From JAAZMU01 sp964547725 (GTDB lineage: Bacteria > Patescibacteriota > Minisyncoccia > Minisyncoccales > Minisyncoccaceae), in NCBI GenBank assembly GCA_964547725.1, contig CAZJOO010000009.1, positions 1 to 18,207 on the forward strand: a stretch of DNA of 18,207 nt. Reading direction: 5' to 3'. Shown piece after piece: positions 1 through 6,086 of this stretch (position 1 is its first letter; every line of letters starts with the position of its first letter). The position numbers and the translations under genes are program-made. The notes below the pieces were generated by a model that saw nothing but the letters and a program-made list of their open reading frames with translations, was not told the origin of the DNA and made no database searches.

Positions 1-202
1 TTGCTGCAGAACAAATAGTAATTCCTCTTTCTCTTTCTTGCTCCATCCAATCCATTTGAGACTCTCCTGTGTGTGTCTCTCCAATCTTGTGAGAAACTCC
101 AGTATAGTACAAAATACGCTCTGAAACAGTTGTTTTTCCTGCATCAATGTGAGCGATAATTCCGATATTTCTATATTTTTCTATTGGGTATTTTCTAGGC
201 AT
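1..202 (-). CDS. fusA: Elongation factor G, N-terminal part (cut by window edge)
   Basis: EF-G is the translational GTPase that drives tRNA-mRNA translocation on the ribosome. Only the first 67 residues are in the window. They begin MPRKYPIEKYRNIGIIAH, followed by the P-loop (G1) AHIDAGKTT at residues 17-25 and the switch I region ERERGITI at about 56-63, with the invariant Thr of RGIT. The GESQMDWMEQE stretch before switch I is typical of EF-G rather than EF-Tu or LepA. The ATG at 202 gives the standard N-terminus. No SD is visible upstream (AT-only sequence). The gene follows rpsG by about 70 nt, the normal str-operon order, but a hairpin with a T-run lies in that gap, so fusA may be expressed differently from rpsL-rpsG. 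Confidence 0.96.
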   Translation of the reverse strand, partial: MPRKYPIEKYRNIGIIAHIDAGKTTVSERILYYTGVSHKIGETHTGESQMDWMEQERERGITICSAA

Positions 203-226
203 ATATTATTAATTAATTCTTCTTCT

Positions 227-262
227 AAAAAAAGAAACTGTCTTGGTTATAACAGTTTCTTT
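227..262 (-). terminator. Terminator-like hairpin between rpsG and fusA
   Basis: On the minus strand AAAGAAACTG and CAGTTTCTTT form a perfect 10-bp stem (253-262 with 231-240) around a 12-nt loop, followed by a run of about seven T. It looks like a Rho-independent terminator, though the stem is AT-rich. It sits 13 nt after the rpsG stop and 25 nt before fusA, so it probably tunes readthrough within the operon. No convincing fusA promoter is visible after it. Confidence 0.6.
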
Positions 263-274
263 AACTTATTATGT

Positions 275-739
275 TTACCAAGCAAAGTGGGCAAAGGCTC
301 TATTTGCTTCAGCCATTCTGTGGGCATCTTCTCTCTTTCTTACAGAATTTCCTCTATTTTCTGAAGCTTCAATAATTTCTTCGGCTAACTTTAACGACAT
401 CGCTTTACCTTTCTTTGATCTTGAAGTTCCTATTATCCATTTCATTGCAAGGCTTAGTTTTCTCTCTCCTTTAACTTCCATTGGAACTTGGTATGTGGCT
501 CCACCAACTCTTTTAGGTTTAACCTCAAGTAGTGGTGCAACATTTTCAATCGCTTTCAAGAAAACATCCAATGAGTCTTGTTTAGTTTTCTCTTTAATAA
601 TATCAAGAGCGTCGTAAACAATTCTTAAAGATGTTTTTTTCTTGCCATTCCACATTAGTTGATTAGCAAACTTAGCTACGACAATGTTGTCGTATTTCAT
701 GTCTGGTTCGATTACGTTGTGTTCAAATTTTTTTGCCAT
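275..739 (-). CDS. rpsG: 30S ribosomal protein S7
   Basis: S7 is a primary 16S-binding protein that nucleates the 30S head and lines the E-site mRNA path. The 154-residue product has the family's usual length. It contains the recognisable core KFANQLMWNGKKKTSLRIVYDAL (about residues 24-46; written here in the order seen), VKPKRVGGATYQVPMEV (about 73-89) and the C-terminal RKREDAHRMAEANRAFAHFAW stretch that folds into the final helices. The N-terminus is atypical, MAKKFEHNVIEPDM instead of the common MPRR start, but the ATG at 739 lies only 5 nt after the rpsL stop. This indicates translational coupling within rpsL-rpsG. No SD is evident. The identification is secure. Confidence 0.97.
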   Translation of the reverse strand: MAKKFEHNVIEPDMKYDNIVVAKFANQLMWNGKKKTSLRIVYDALDIIKEKTKQDSLDVFLKAIENVAPLLEVKPKRVGGATYQVPMEVKGERKLSLAMKWIIGTSRSKKGKAMSLKLAEEIIEASENRGNSVRKREDAHRMAEANRAFAHFAW

Positions 740-744
740 ATATT

Positions 745-1155
745 TTATTTCTGAGGTTTCTTAGCACCGTATTTACTTCTCTTTTTCTTTCTATCAACTC
801 CTTGAAAATCTAATACTCCTCTTACTAAGTGATATCTTACTCCTGGTAAATCTTTTACTCTACCCCCTCTAAGCATAACAATCGAGTGTTCTTGTAATGT
901 GTGTCCTTCTCCTGGAATATATGCTGTTACTTCCATTCCATTAGATAACTTAACTCTAGCTACTTTTCTCAAAGCAGAGTTAGGTTTCTTTGGTGTTGTT
1001 GTGAAAACCTTAATACAAACTCCTTTCTTAAAAGGTGAAAAATATTCAGTTGCTCTATTTTTAACAGGATTAAAACCGGCTCTCAATGCTGGACTGGCAG
1101 TCTTTCTCTTTATAATCTTTCGTCCTCTTTTAATTAATTGATTAATTGTTGACAT
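745..1155 (-). CDS. rpsL: 30S ribosomal protein S12
   Basis: S12 sits at the decoding centre of the 30S subunit and takes part in proofreading. The 136-residue product carries the signature VFTTTPKKPNSALRKVARV (residues about 50-68), which includes the lysine where streptomycin-resistance changes are known, and GGRVKDLPGVRYHLVRG further on. It is about 12 residues longer than the E. coli protein because of a segment (NPVKNRATEYFSP) before the conserved core; an insertion here is common outside proteobacteria. It opens the str operon rpsL-rpsG-fusA. The ATG at 1155 is preceded by AT-rich DNA without an SD. There is no sign of truncation. Confidence 0.98.
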   Translation of the reverse strand: MSTINQLIKRGRKIIKRKTASPALRAGFNPVKNRATEYFSPFKKGVCIKVFTTTPKKPNSALRKVARVKLSNGMEVTAYIPGEGHTLQEHSIVMLRGGRVKDLPGVRYHLVRGVLDFQGVDRKKKRSKYGAKKPQK

Positions 1156-1215
1156 AATAAAAAATTCTTTTTTTCGTTACAATAAAAATAATCAGCAGTA
1201 AATTGCTATAGACAT

Positions 1216-1244
1216 AAATTAACAGATGTATAATAAATTGTCAA
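1216..1244 (-). promoter_or_regulatory. Possible promoter of the str operon
   Basis: A perfect -35 TTGACA (1244-1239) is followed after 17 nt by TAATTT (1221-1216), which is a poor -10. It is preceded by TG plus one base, as in an extended -10. Transcription from here would give rpsL a leader of about 55 nt. I see no hairpin strong enough to call in that leader. Confidence 0.4.
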
Positions 1245-1257
1245 GCTTGTCTATTAT

Positions 1258-1284
1258 AAAAAAAAGCATGTTCTGAGGCATGCT
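1258..1284 (-). terminator. Rho-independent terminator after the 113-aa gene
   Basis: On the minus strand AGCATG and CATGCT pair around an 8-nt loop, and the stem runs into a tract of eight T. It starts 5 nt after the stop codon of the upstream gene and separates it from the str operon. Confidence 0.8.
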
Positions 1285-1288
1285 AATT

Positions 1289-1630
1289 CTAAAAAGAAAG
1301 GTTTTCGAAAACAATATCCTCGCTAGAGAATAAAAGGTGTTTTTCTGAGTCAAAAACTTGATAGCTTTCAATGCGCCGATCTTTATTAGAATATTTAGAT
1401 TTGCATGGAACCGTCTCATATAGAACCGATATTTTAGGATACTCATCCCAAAAAGCTTTTCTCTTAATCGCCACTACTTCTTCGGCGGTTTTAGGAAAAT
1501 CATTCGTTTCTATCATGGAAAAGATTCCTCCTTCTGTAAAAATCAAAGCTGCTGAAAAGTTCGCATATTCTCTGTTCGAAATAAGAATGTACTTCTTTCC
1601 TGTCTTTTCTTTAATGTAAAATAACTGCAT
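1289..1630 (-). CDS. Uncharacterised 113-aa protein
   Basis: I do not recognise a family. The product starts MQLFYIKEKTGKKYILISNRE and has alternating short hydrophobic strands and charged turns, so it looks like a small soluble alpha/beta protein. There is no signal peptide or membrane segment and a single Cys (in PCKSK). Residues about 41-65 (IETNDFPKTAEEVVAIKRKAFWDEY) look helical and charged. It is likely a real gene: the ATG at 1630 has an SD (GGAG, 6-9 nt upstream), a TTGACA/TATAAT promoter lies 28 nt before the start, and a terminator follows the TAG stop by 4 nt. It forms a single-gene transcript between the tRNA-Glu terminator and the str operon. Confidence 0.75.
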   Translation of the reverse strand: MQLFYIKEKTGKKYILISNREYANFSAALIFTEGGIFSMIETNDFPKTAEEVVAIKRKAFWDEYPKISVLYETVPCKSKYSNKDRRIESYQVFDSEKHLLFSSEDIVFENLSF

Positions 1631-1658
1631 TTTTACTCTCCAAAATATCTAAGATAAA

Positions 1659-1685
1659 ATTATATCTTTTTTTTCAAATTGTCAA
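1659..1685 (-). promoter_or_regulatory. Promoter of the 113-aa gene
   Basis: Consensus TTGACA (1685-1680) and consensus TATAAT (1664-1659) are separated by 15 nt, slightly short of the optimum. The -10 box lies 28 nt before the ATG, leaving room for the GGAG SD. The -35 touches the terminator of the upstream tRNA gene. Confidence 0.6.
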
Positions 1686-1708
1686 ATAAAAAATACCTTA
1701 AAGGTATT
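1686..1708 (-). terminator. Terminator after tRNA-Glu / division cluster
   Basis: AATACC and GGTATT form a 6-bp stem around a TTTAA loop on the minus strand, followed by a T-run. The stem is weak and AT-rich. It begins 10 nt after the tRNA 3' end, where a tRNA terminator would be expected. Confidence 0.6.
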
Positions 1709-1717
1709 CTTAAAAAG

Positions 1718-1789
1718 TGACCCCAACCGGACTCGAACCGGTGTTACCAGGATGAGAACCTGGCGTCCTAGCCACTAGACGATGGGGCC
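1718..1789 (-). tRNA. tRNA-Glu (anticodon CTC)
   Basis: The 72-nt minus-strand sequence folds as a cloverleaf. The acceptor GGCCCCA pairs with TGGGGTC (one G-T pair), and the D-arm is GTCT...GGAC. The anticodon arm CCAGG-TTCTCAT-CCTGG reads CTC at positions 34-36, which decodes GAG. The T-arm is ACCGG-TTCGAGT-CCGGT. The discriminator is A and the next bases are CTTTT, so the CCA end is not encoded and must be added enzymatically. It lies 24 nt after ftsI with no terminator between, so it may be co-transcribed with the division genes or use the weak promoter at 1800-1828. Confidence 0.97.
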
Positions 1790-1799
1790 TTACAAAATC

Positions 1800-1828
1800 T
1801 TAATAACACATTTTTATTCGTTTGTCAT
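1800..1828 (-). promoter_or_regulatory. Weak candidate promoter for tRNA-Glu
   Basis: ATGACA (1828-1823), a 17-nt spacer and TATTAA (1805-1800) lie at the 3' end of ftsI. The -10 is 10 nt before the tRNA 5' end. Each hexamer departs from consensus, and such matches occur by chance in AT-rich DNA. Confidence 0.3.
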
Positions 1829-3529
1829 CTCTTCACTATAATCGAAAGGTATCTTGTAGTAATCTAAAATATATTTACTAATTTCTCTAAACGTTGGTGC
1901 AGCTGAATATTCAGAAGTAGTTGTGGAAGGACTATCTAACTTAACAAGAACAACAAACTTAGGGTCATAGGCTGGTGCAAAACCAACAAAAGACTGCCAA
2001 GTTTTATCAGAATAACCTGACTTATTCTCTCCAAGAGAACTATATGGAATCTGAGATGTTCCTGATTTTCCAGCGATATAATAGCCTTCTATTTTCGCTC
2101 TTTTACTATAAGCTCCATCAACCACACTTACTAGCATCTTAGTAATATCGGTTGAAGTTTTTAAAGAAATGACATCTTCTGTTTCTACTTCTTTTTCAAA
2201 AACTTTCTTTTCTTCTTCGCTTTCAATCTTATCAACAACGCGAAGTTTAATTAAATCACCTCCGTTAGCAATCGCACAATATGCTTTTACCATATGCATT
2301 GGAGTAACCATTACCCCTTGACCGAAAGAAGCGTTACCAAAAGAAACATCGATATTATATCTCAAAGCCTCTTTTAGATTACTATTAGAAGAATAAGTGT
2401 TTGGAAACTCTAAATCTAAATCATCCATAAAACCAAACTTTTTTACATAATCATATAATATCTGATGACCCATTTGCTCTTCTACAAAAATCATACCGGT
2501 ATTAATGGAGTTCTCTAGTATTTGAGACATGGTAGATAATCCGTAGGCTCTTCCTTTGTAATTGCAAACCTTATAATCTTTATACTGTTTACATCCATAT
2601 TTGTCATCAAAAACTGCATCTGGAGTTATTTTTCCTTCATTTAAAGCCGCCGACATGGCAATTGGTTTAAAAATTGAACCTGGCTCAAACAAAAACTGAG
2701 TCGCGCTATTCTGGTAAATCGAATAATCTTCAATTGACTTATAATCATTCAAATCAAACCGTGGAGATTGAGCTAAAGCTAAAATTTTTCCAGAATAAGG
2801 ATCTGCCACAATAATAGAGCCTGATTTAGCTTCGTATGTCTTAATAGCTTCATCTAAAATCTTTTCTGCTTTAAATTGAATATTATAATCAATGGTTAAA
2901 TAAATATCTGCTCCGTTAGTCGATTCTTCATCTGTGTTAAATAAGAACCCCCAAGGGCTAACAGTTTTTTTAATAACCTTACTTTTCCCAGAAAGAATAT
3001 CGTCGTAATACCCTTCTATTCCATACTGTCCCTCGTTTTCATTGTTAATAAATCCAGAAACCTGGGCTGCAAAATCCTTTCCTGGATAAACTCTCTTAGC
3101 CTCTTTTCCAATATAAATTCCAGAATAATCTAATTCTTGGATTTGACTATATTCCTCATCGCTTAAATCTTTTTTAATAACTTGATAAAAACTACCCACA
3201 ACCTTAGTCTTGGGTAATATTTCCTCCTTGTCAATTCCAACAATCGGAGCTAACTTCTCTGATATTTCTTCTTCGAATTCATCTTCTATCTCTTCAGGAG
3301 ATAAAAAAAGATAAGGAATTTCTTCGGTCAGAGCTAAAGTATTAATGCCATCGCTAAAATAGATATCTCCTCTTTTCCCTTCAATCTCTTGAACCATGCT
3401 CTGTTGTCCTCTCGCCATAGCTTTATACCGATCCCCTTTTTCCACTTGCAAATAGTAAAGACGGGATAAAAGTATCCCGCACATTAAAATTAAGACAAAC
3501 AATACGCAATTGATTCTTATATTGCTCAT
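1814..3529 (-). CDS. ftsI: Septal peptidoglycan transpeptidase (PBP3/FtsI type, class B PBP)
   Basis: This class B penicillin-binding protein cross-links peptidoglycan at the division septum. It has 571 residues. A single membrane anchor spans about 7-26. The N-terminal pedestal begins near RGDIYFSDG (53-61), a variant of the RGxIxDRNG motif. The transpeptidase domain holds all three active-site motifs: SIFK (Ser285 nucleophile, Lys288), SIN (341-343) and KSGT (488-491). The ATG at 3529 lies 6 nt after the ftsL stop. Its position after mraZ-rsmH-ftsL identifies it as the division enzyme rather than the elongation PBP2, which is a separate gene at 14554-16416. No SD is visible. In many bacteria mur genes follow here; in this window tRNA-Glu and a terminator do. 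Confidence 0.93.
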   Translation of the reverse strand: MSNIRINCVLFVLILMCGILLSRLYYLQVEKGDRYKAMARGQQSMVQEIEGKRGDIYFSDGINTLALTEEIPYLFLSPEEIEDEFEEEISEKLAPIVGIDKEEILPKTKVVGSFYQVIKKDLSDEEYSQIQELDYSGIYIGKEAKRVYPGKDFAAQVSGFINNENEGQYGIEGYYDDILSGKSKVIKKTVSPWGFLFNTDEESTNGADIYLTIDYNIQFKAEKILDEAIKTYEAKSGSIIVADPYSGKILALAQSPRFDLNDYKSIEDYSIYQNSATQFLFEPGSIFKPIAMSAALNEGKITPDAVFDDKYGCKQYKDYKVCNYKGRAYGLSTMSQILENSINTGMIFVEEQMGHQILYDYVKKFGFMDDLDLEFPNTYSSNSNLKEALRYNIDVSFGNASFGQGVMVTPMHMVKAYCAIANGGDLIKLRVVDKIESEEEKKVFEKEVETEDVISLKTSTDITKMLVSVVDGAYSKRAKIEGYYIAGKSGTSQIPYSSLGENKSGYSDKTWQSFVGFAPAYDPKFVVLVKLDSPSTTTSEYSAAPTFREISKYILDYYKIPFDYSEEMTNE

Positions 3530-3535
3530 AAAAAA

Positions 3536-3823
3536 TTATCTAGAAGCTATCTCTCCGTTTGAAGAAACAATAATATAATCGAATTTAGCAACTTGCTCAA
3601 AGCCTTGATCTAAAATCTTATCTTCAAAATTATTTAAAGCAGTGCTTTGTGATAATGAAACCCTTAAACTTGCAATTTCTTTCTGAATAACTTTGTTTTC
3701 AGTCTGAATTGTTCCTATAGCATAACTTTTTTCAGTAACATCAACTAGCTCACAAATAGTTAGTCCTAAAAGTGCTGAAAAAGATATTGTTAATAATCCT
3801 AAGAATAGTTTTTGGTTGATCAT
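3536..3823 (-). CDS. ftsL: FtsL-like divisome protein
   Basis: This 95-residue bitopic membrane protein has a short cytoplasmic N-terminus, one hydrophobic helix at about residues 6-24 and an extracytoplasmic segment (about 30-66) with heptad-like spacing of Ile/Leu, consistent with the coiled coil of FtsL or DivIC. FtsL recruits and activates the FtsWI synthase. FtsL sequences are too divergent for motif recognition, so the call depends on size, topology and position between rsmH (4 nt upstream) and ftsI (6 nt downstream), the standard dcw order. No SD is evident. Confidence 0.75.
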   Translation of the reverse strand: MINQKLFLGLLTISFSALLGLTICELVDVTEKSYAIGTIQTENKVIQKEIASLRVSLSQSTALNNFEDKILDQGFEQVAKFDYIIVSSNGEIASR

Positions 3824-3827
3824 TTTC

Positions 3828-4670
3828 TTATTTTTTAATTATTACTCTTAACTTTGAAGATCTTGCTCTTGAATTCTGCCTAACTTCATCTACTCCTGGA
3901 ACAATTGGTTTTTTGTTCACGACTATTAGGCTTTCTTTGTTTTCTTTGATAAAATTTTTCACAATCCTGTCCTCCCCCGAATGAAAGGAGATTACTGCTA
4001 ATCTCCCCCCACTCTTTAGAACCCTTAGGGCTTGTGGAAGAGTCTTCCTTAGATTATCAAGCTCTCCATTCGCTTCAATTCTTAAGGCTTGAAATATTCT
4101 TGGAAGAGACTGCCGACTTTGAGCCAGTACGCTAATTAACTCAAACGTTGTCTTGATTGGTTTCTCTTTTCTCGCTTTTAAAATAGCTTCTGCTATTTTC
4201 CTATATTTTTTTTCTTCTCCATAATCTTTAAAAATTCTTTCTAATTCTTCTTTGGAATATGTATTAACAATTTCTTCTGCTGTTAATCCTTCTTTTCTAA
4301 AAAGCATATTAAGCGGTTCATTCTTTTGAAAGGTGAACCCTCTTTGACTCTCATCTATGTGCCAAGAAGACATTCCTACATCTAATAAAATTCCATCGAT
4401 ATCTTTTAATTTATTGTTTTCTACAATTTGTTCTAAGTTAACGTATGAATCGTTAACAAGAACTACTTCTTTGTTTTTTTCAAACTTATTTTTTGCTTGC
4501 TTGAAAATTTCTTCGTCTATCTCTATTCCTAGTATCTTTCCCTCTGGCTTTATTTTTTTTAAAATTAATTCTGAATGTCCTCCTAAGTGAAAAGTTCCAT
4601 CGATAAAGTTTTCATTTGGCTTAGGATTTAATCCTTCAAGCACCTCTTTTGGTAAAACTGGTATGTGCAT
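3828..4670 (-). CDS. rsmH: 16S rRNA (cytosine-1402 N4)-methyltransferase
   Basis: RsmH (MraW) uses S-adenosylmethionine to methylate N4 of C1402 in the 16S rRNA P-site region. The 280-residue product starts MHIPVLPKEVLEGLNP, the family's usual opening. It contains the SAM-binding motif FIDGTFHLGGHS, the DVGMSSWHIDESQRGFTF motif, FQALRIEANGELDNL and the C-terminal NSRARSSKLRVI. The ATG at 4670 was chosen over an in-frame TTG at 4682 because it yields the family N-terminus. With this start only one base separates it from the mraZ stop (TAG-T-ATG), which suggests tight coupling. The glycine-rich loop reads GTFHLGGHS, with a bulkier stretch than usual, but the rest looks complete. Confidence 0.95.
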   Translation of the reverse strand: MHIPVLPKEVLEGLNPKPNENFIDGTFHLGGHSELILKKIKPEGKILGIEIDEEIFKQAKNKFEKNKEVVLVNDSYVNLEQIVENNKLKDIDGILLDVGMSSWHIDESQRGFTFQKNEPLNMLFRKEGLTAEEIVNTYSKEELERIFKDYGEEKKYRKIAEAILKARKEKPIKTTFELISVLAQSRQSLPRIFQALRIEANGELDNLRKTLPQALRVLKSGGRLAVISFHSGEDRIVKNFIKENKESLIVVNKKPIVPGVDEVRQNSRARSSKLRVIIKK

Positions 4671-4671
4671 A

Positions 4672-5103
4672 CTATATTTCAAACTCCTTCATTCCTTCAG
4701 CTATATCTCCAATATGGTCTGAATTGTCTTTGTTGTATTTATCCCACTTGTCTTCATCCCAAAGTTCTATTCTGCTATATAGTCCTGCCACAACCACCTT
4801 TCTAGTTAATCCTGCAAAATCTTTTAAATAATCAGGCACTAGAACTCTTCCCATAGAATCAATAGCAACATCCATTGCTCCGGCAAGCATAACTCTAGCA
4901 AAACTTCTAGCATTAGATTGAGAAAAAGGAAGTTTAGCTAATTTAGCCGCTATTTCCTTCCATTCTTTTTCTGAATACATAAACAAACAACCATCCATTC
5001 CTTTGGTTATAACCGCCTTCTTTCCTAAGACTACTCTAAACTTAGAAGGTAAGGTCAATCTCTTCTTGTCGTCTAAATTGTACTTGTATTCTCCTATTAA
5101 CAT
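4672..5103 (-). CDS. mraZ: MraZ transcriptional regulator of the dcw cluster
   Basis: MraZ is a ring-forming DNA-binding protein with two SpoVT/AbrB-like domains that controls its own division and wall operon. The 143-residue product opens MLIGEYKYNLDDKKRLTLPSKFR. The second copy of the motif follows at about residues 80-100 (MDVAIDSMGRVLVPDYLKDF). The ATG at 5103 matches the family start; an in-frame GTG at 5112 lies inside one of the operator repeats and is less likely. The gene heads mraZ-rsmH-ftsL-ftsI. GTGGG-type repeats directly upstream fit autoregulation by MraZ. Confidence 0.94.
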   Translation of the reverse strand: MLIGEYKYNLDDKKRLTLPSKFRVVLGKKAVITKGMDGCLFMYSEKEWKEIAAKLAKLPFSQSNARSFARVMLAGAMDVAIDSMGRVLVPDYLKDFAGLTRKVVVAGLYSRIELWDEDKWDKYNKDNSDHIGDIAEGMKEFEI

Positions 5104-5106
5104 TTT

Positions 5107-5153
5107 TACCACTTTTACCCACTGATTTACACTACACTGACATTTTATCCCAC
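5107..5153 (-). promoter_or_regulatory. MraZ-box repeats (operator) before mraZ
   Basis: On the minus strand GTGTAA (from 5132), GTGGGT (from 5122) and GTGGTA (from 5112) repeat with an exact 10-bp period, that is hexamers with 4-nt spacers. A further GTGGGA starts at 5153, about two periods upstream, inside the promoter spacer. MraZ of E. coli and Mycoplasma is known to bind such tandem boxes upstream of its own gene. The repeats lie in the leader between the transcription start and the ATG. Confidence 0.8.
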
Positions 5154-5170
5154 TTCATTAATCTTGTCAA
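5142..5170 (-). promoter_or_regulatory. Promoter of the mraZ-rsmH-ftsL-ftsI operon
   Basis: Perfect -35 TTGACA (5170-5165), a 17-nt spacer and -10 TAAAAT (5147-5142). The start site would be near 5135, about 30 nt before the ATG. The upstream terminator ends only about 5 nt before the -35 box. Confidence 0.85.
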
Positions 5171-5175
5171 CCACT

Positions 5176-5202
5176 AAAAAACCCTTGATTTAACAAGGGT
5201 TT
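5176..5202 (-). terminator. Terminator after the pseudopilin gene
   Basis: AAACCCTTG and CAAGGGTTT form a 9-bp stem around a 6-nt loop (TTAAAT on the minus strand), followed by a T-run. It is a strong hairpin 23 nt after the pilin stop and insulates that operon from the mraZ promoter. Confidence 0.88.
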
Positions 5203-5225
5203 TAAAGTTTCTATTTTTTTAGTTT

Positions 5226-6086
5226 TTATTTCTTCGCAAGAGCCTCTATATTTTGAGCATATTCTTCTTCGGATATTCCTCCTTGAGCTAATAAAGAATC
5301 TAATCCAGCGATATAATTTTGTTTAATCTCACTTACTGATAAATTCTTATCATAAATAACCATTTCATCCAATCTTCCCGCCATTCTTCTTCCAGAATAT
5401 CCAGCGATTTGATAAAGGTTCTCACTGGTCCCCCCAGATGCTGAAGGGTCTTTCCAGCTTAAATTACCATTTATGTAGTGAGTAATATATGTTCCATCCC
5501 AAACAGTTACGAGATAAGTCCATTTATTATATACTACTTTCGAATCAGTAGAACATCTCCAATAATCATTATTAAACGCATATGAAAAAAAGCAGACATT
5601 CGTTCCAACAATTTCCCAGTAATCTCTTAACATGGAATGTCTTGAATCCCCTCCAGAAATATTATAAACCCAAGTAGTTAAGGTGAATAAAGGCATTAAT
5701 CCGGTATCATTTGTGTTCACATAAGGAATGACTGTTTCATCTCCTTTAAAGTTTAAACAAGTTCCAGAGACGCAATACTCAGAAGAAAGCCATCCAGCAC
5801 TCCCAGAGTCCCCAGAACCAGCAGTAGTTCCCATATTATATAAAGTTCCAGAATTAGAACTATCATTAATATCATAAGTTGTGGTTCCGCTTCCTTCGTC
5901 GAAACTCCAGTTTTGAAGAATGTTAAACATCATTTCACTTCGTGCATTTTTAGCAAATGCCTGAGATTTAGCTATATTAGCATTTTCTATAGAAGAAACC
6001 GTGGAAACTATAATAAGTCCAGCAAGTGTTCCAATAATCACAATAACAACAAGCATTTCAATTAAAGTAAAGGATTTATTCTTCAT
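5226..6086 (-). CDS. Type IV pilin-like (pseudopilin) protein with LamG-like domain
   Basis: The 286-residue product has a class III (prepilin) signal: MKNKS followed by FTLIEMLVVIVIIGTLAGLIIVS. It keeps Glu at mature position 5 and the long hydrophobic N-terminal helix. The residue before the cleavage site is Ser instead of the usual Gly. From about residue 60 a concanavalin-like/LamG_3-type domain begins (WSFDEGSGTTTYD, then NWDG-like strands such as YLVTVWDGTYITHYINGNL and MAGRLDEMVIYDKNLS). A C-terminal tail, SLLAQGGISEEEYAQNIEALAKK, follows. A surface glycan-binding or adhesion role is inference. The ATG at 6086 overlaps the end of the Clp-like gene by 11 nt; longer in-frame starts would put basic residues before the signal and are unlikely. 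No pilus assembly genes lie in the window. Confidence 0.9.
   Translation of the reverse strand: MKNKSFTLIEMLVVIVIIGTLAGLIIVSTVSSIENANIAKSQAFAKNARSEMMFNILQNWSFDEGSGTTTYDINDSSNSGTLYNMGTTAGSGDSGSAGWLSSEYCVSGTCLNFKGDETVIPYVNTNDTGLMPLFTLTTWVYNISGGDSRHSMLRDYWEIVGTNVCFFSYAFNNDYWRCSTDSKVVYNKWTYLVTVWDGTYITHYINGNLSWKDPSASGGTSENLYQIAGYSGRRMAGRLDEMVIYDKNLSVSEIKQNYIAGLDSLLAQGGISEEEYAQNIEALAKK

Noticed and set aside
243..617. Plus-strand open frame of 124 codons opposite rpsG
   Set aside because: It is antisense to a certain ribosomal protein gene, has no family features and no promoter or SD.
4670..4682. TTG start for rsmH giving MKYSMHIPV
   Set aside because: The ATG four codons later gives the family N-terminus MHIPVL and follows the mraZ stop by one base.
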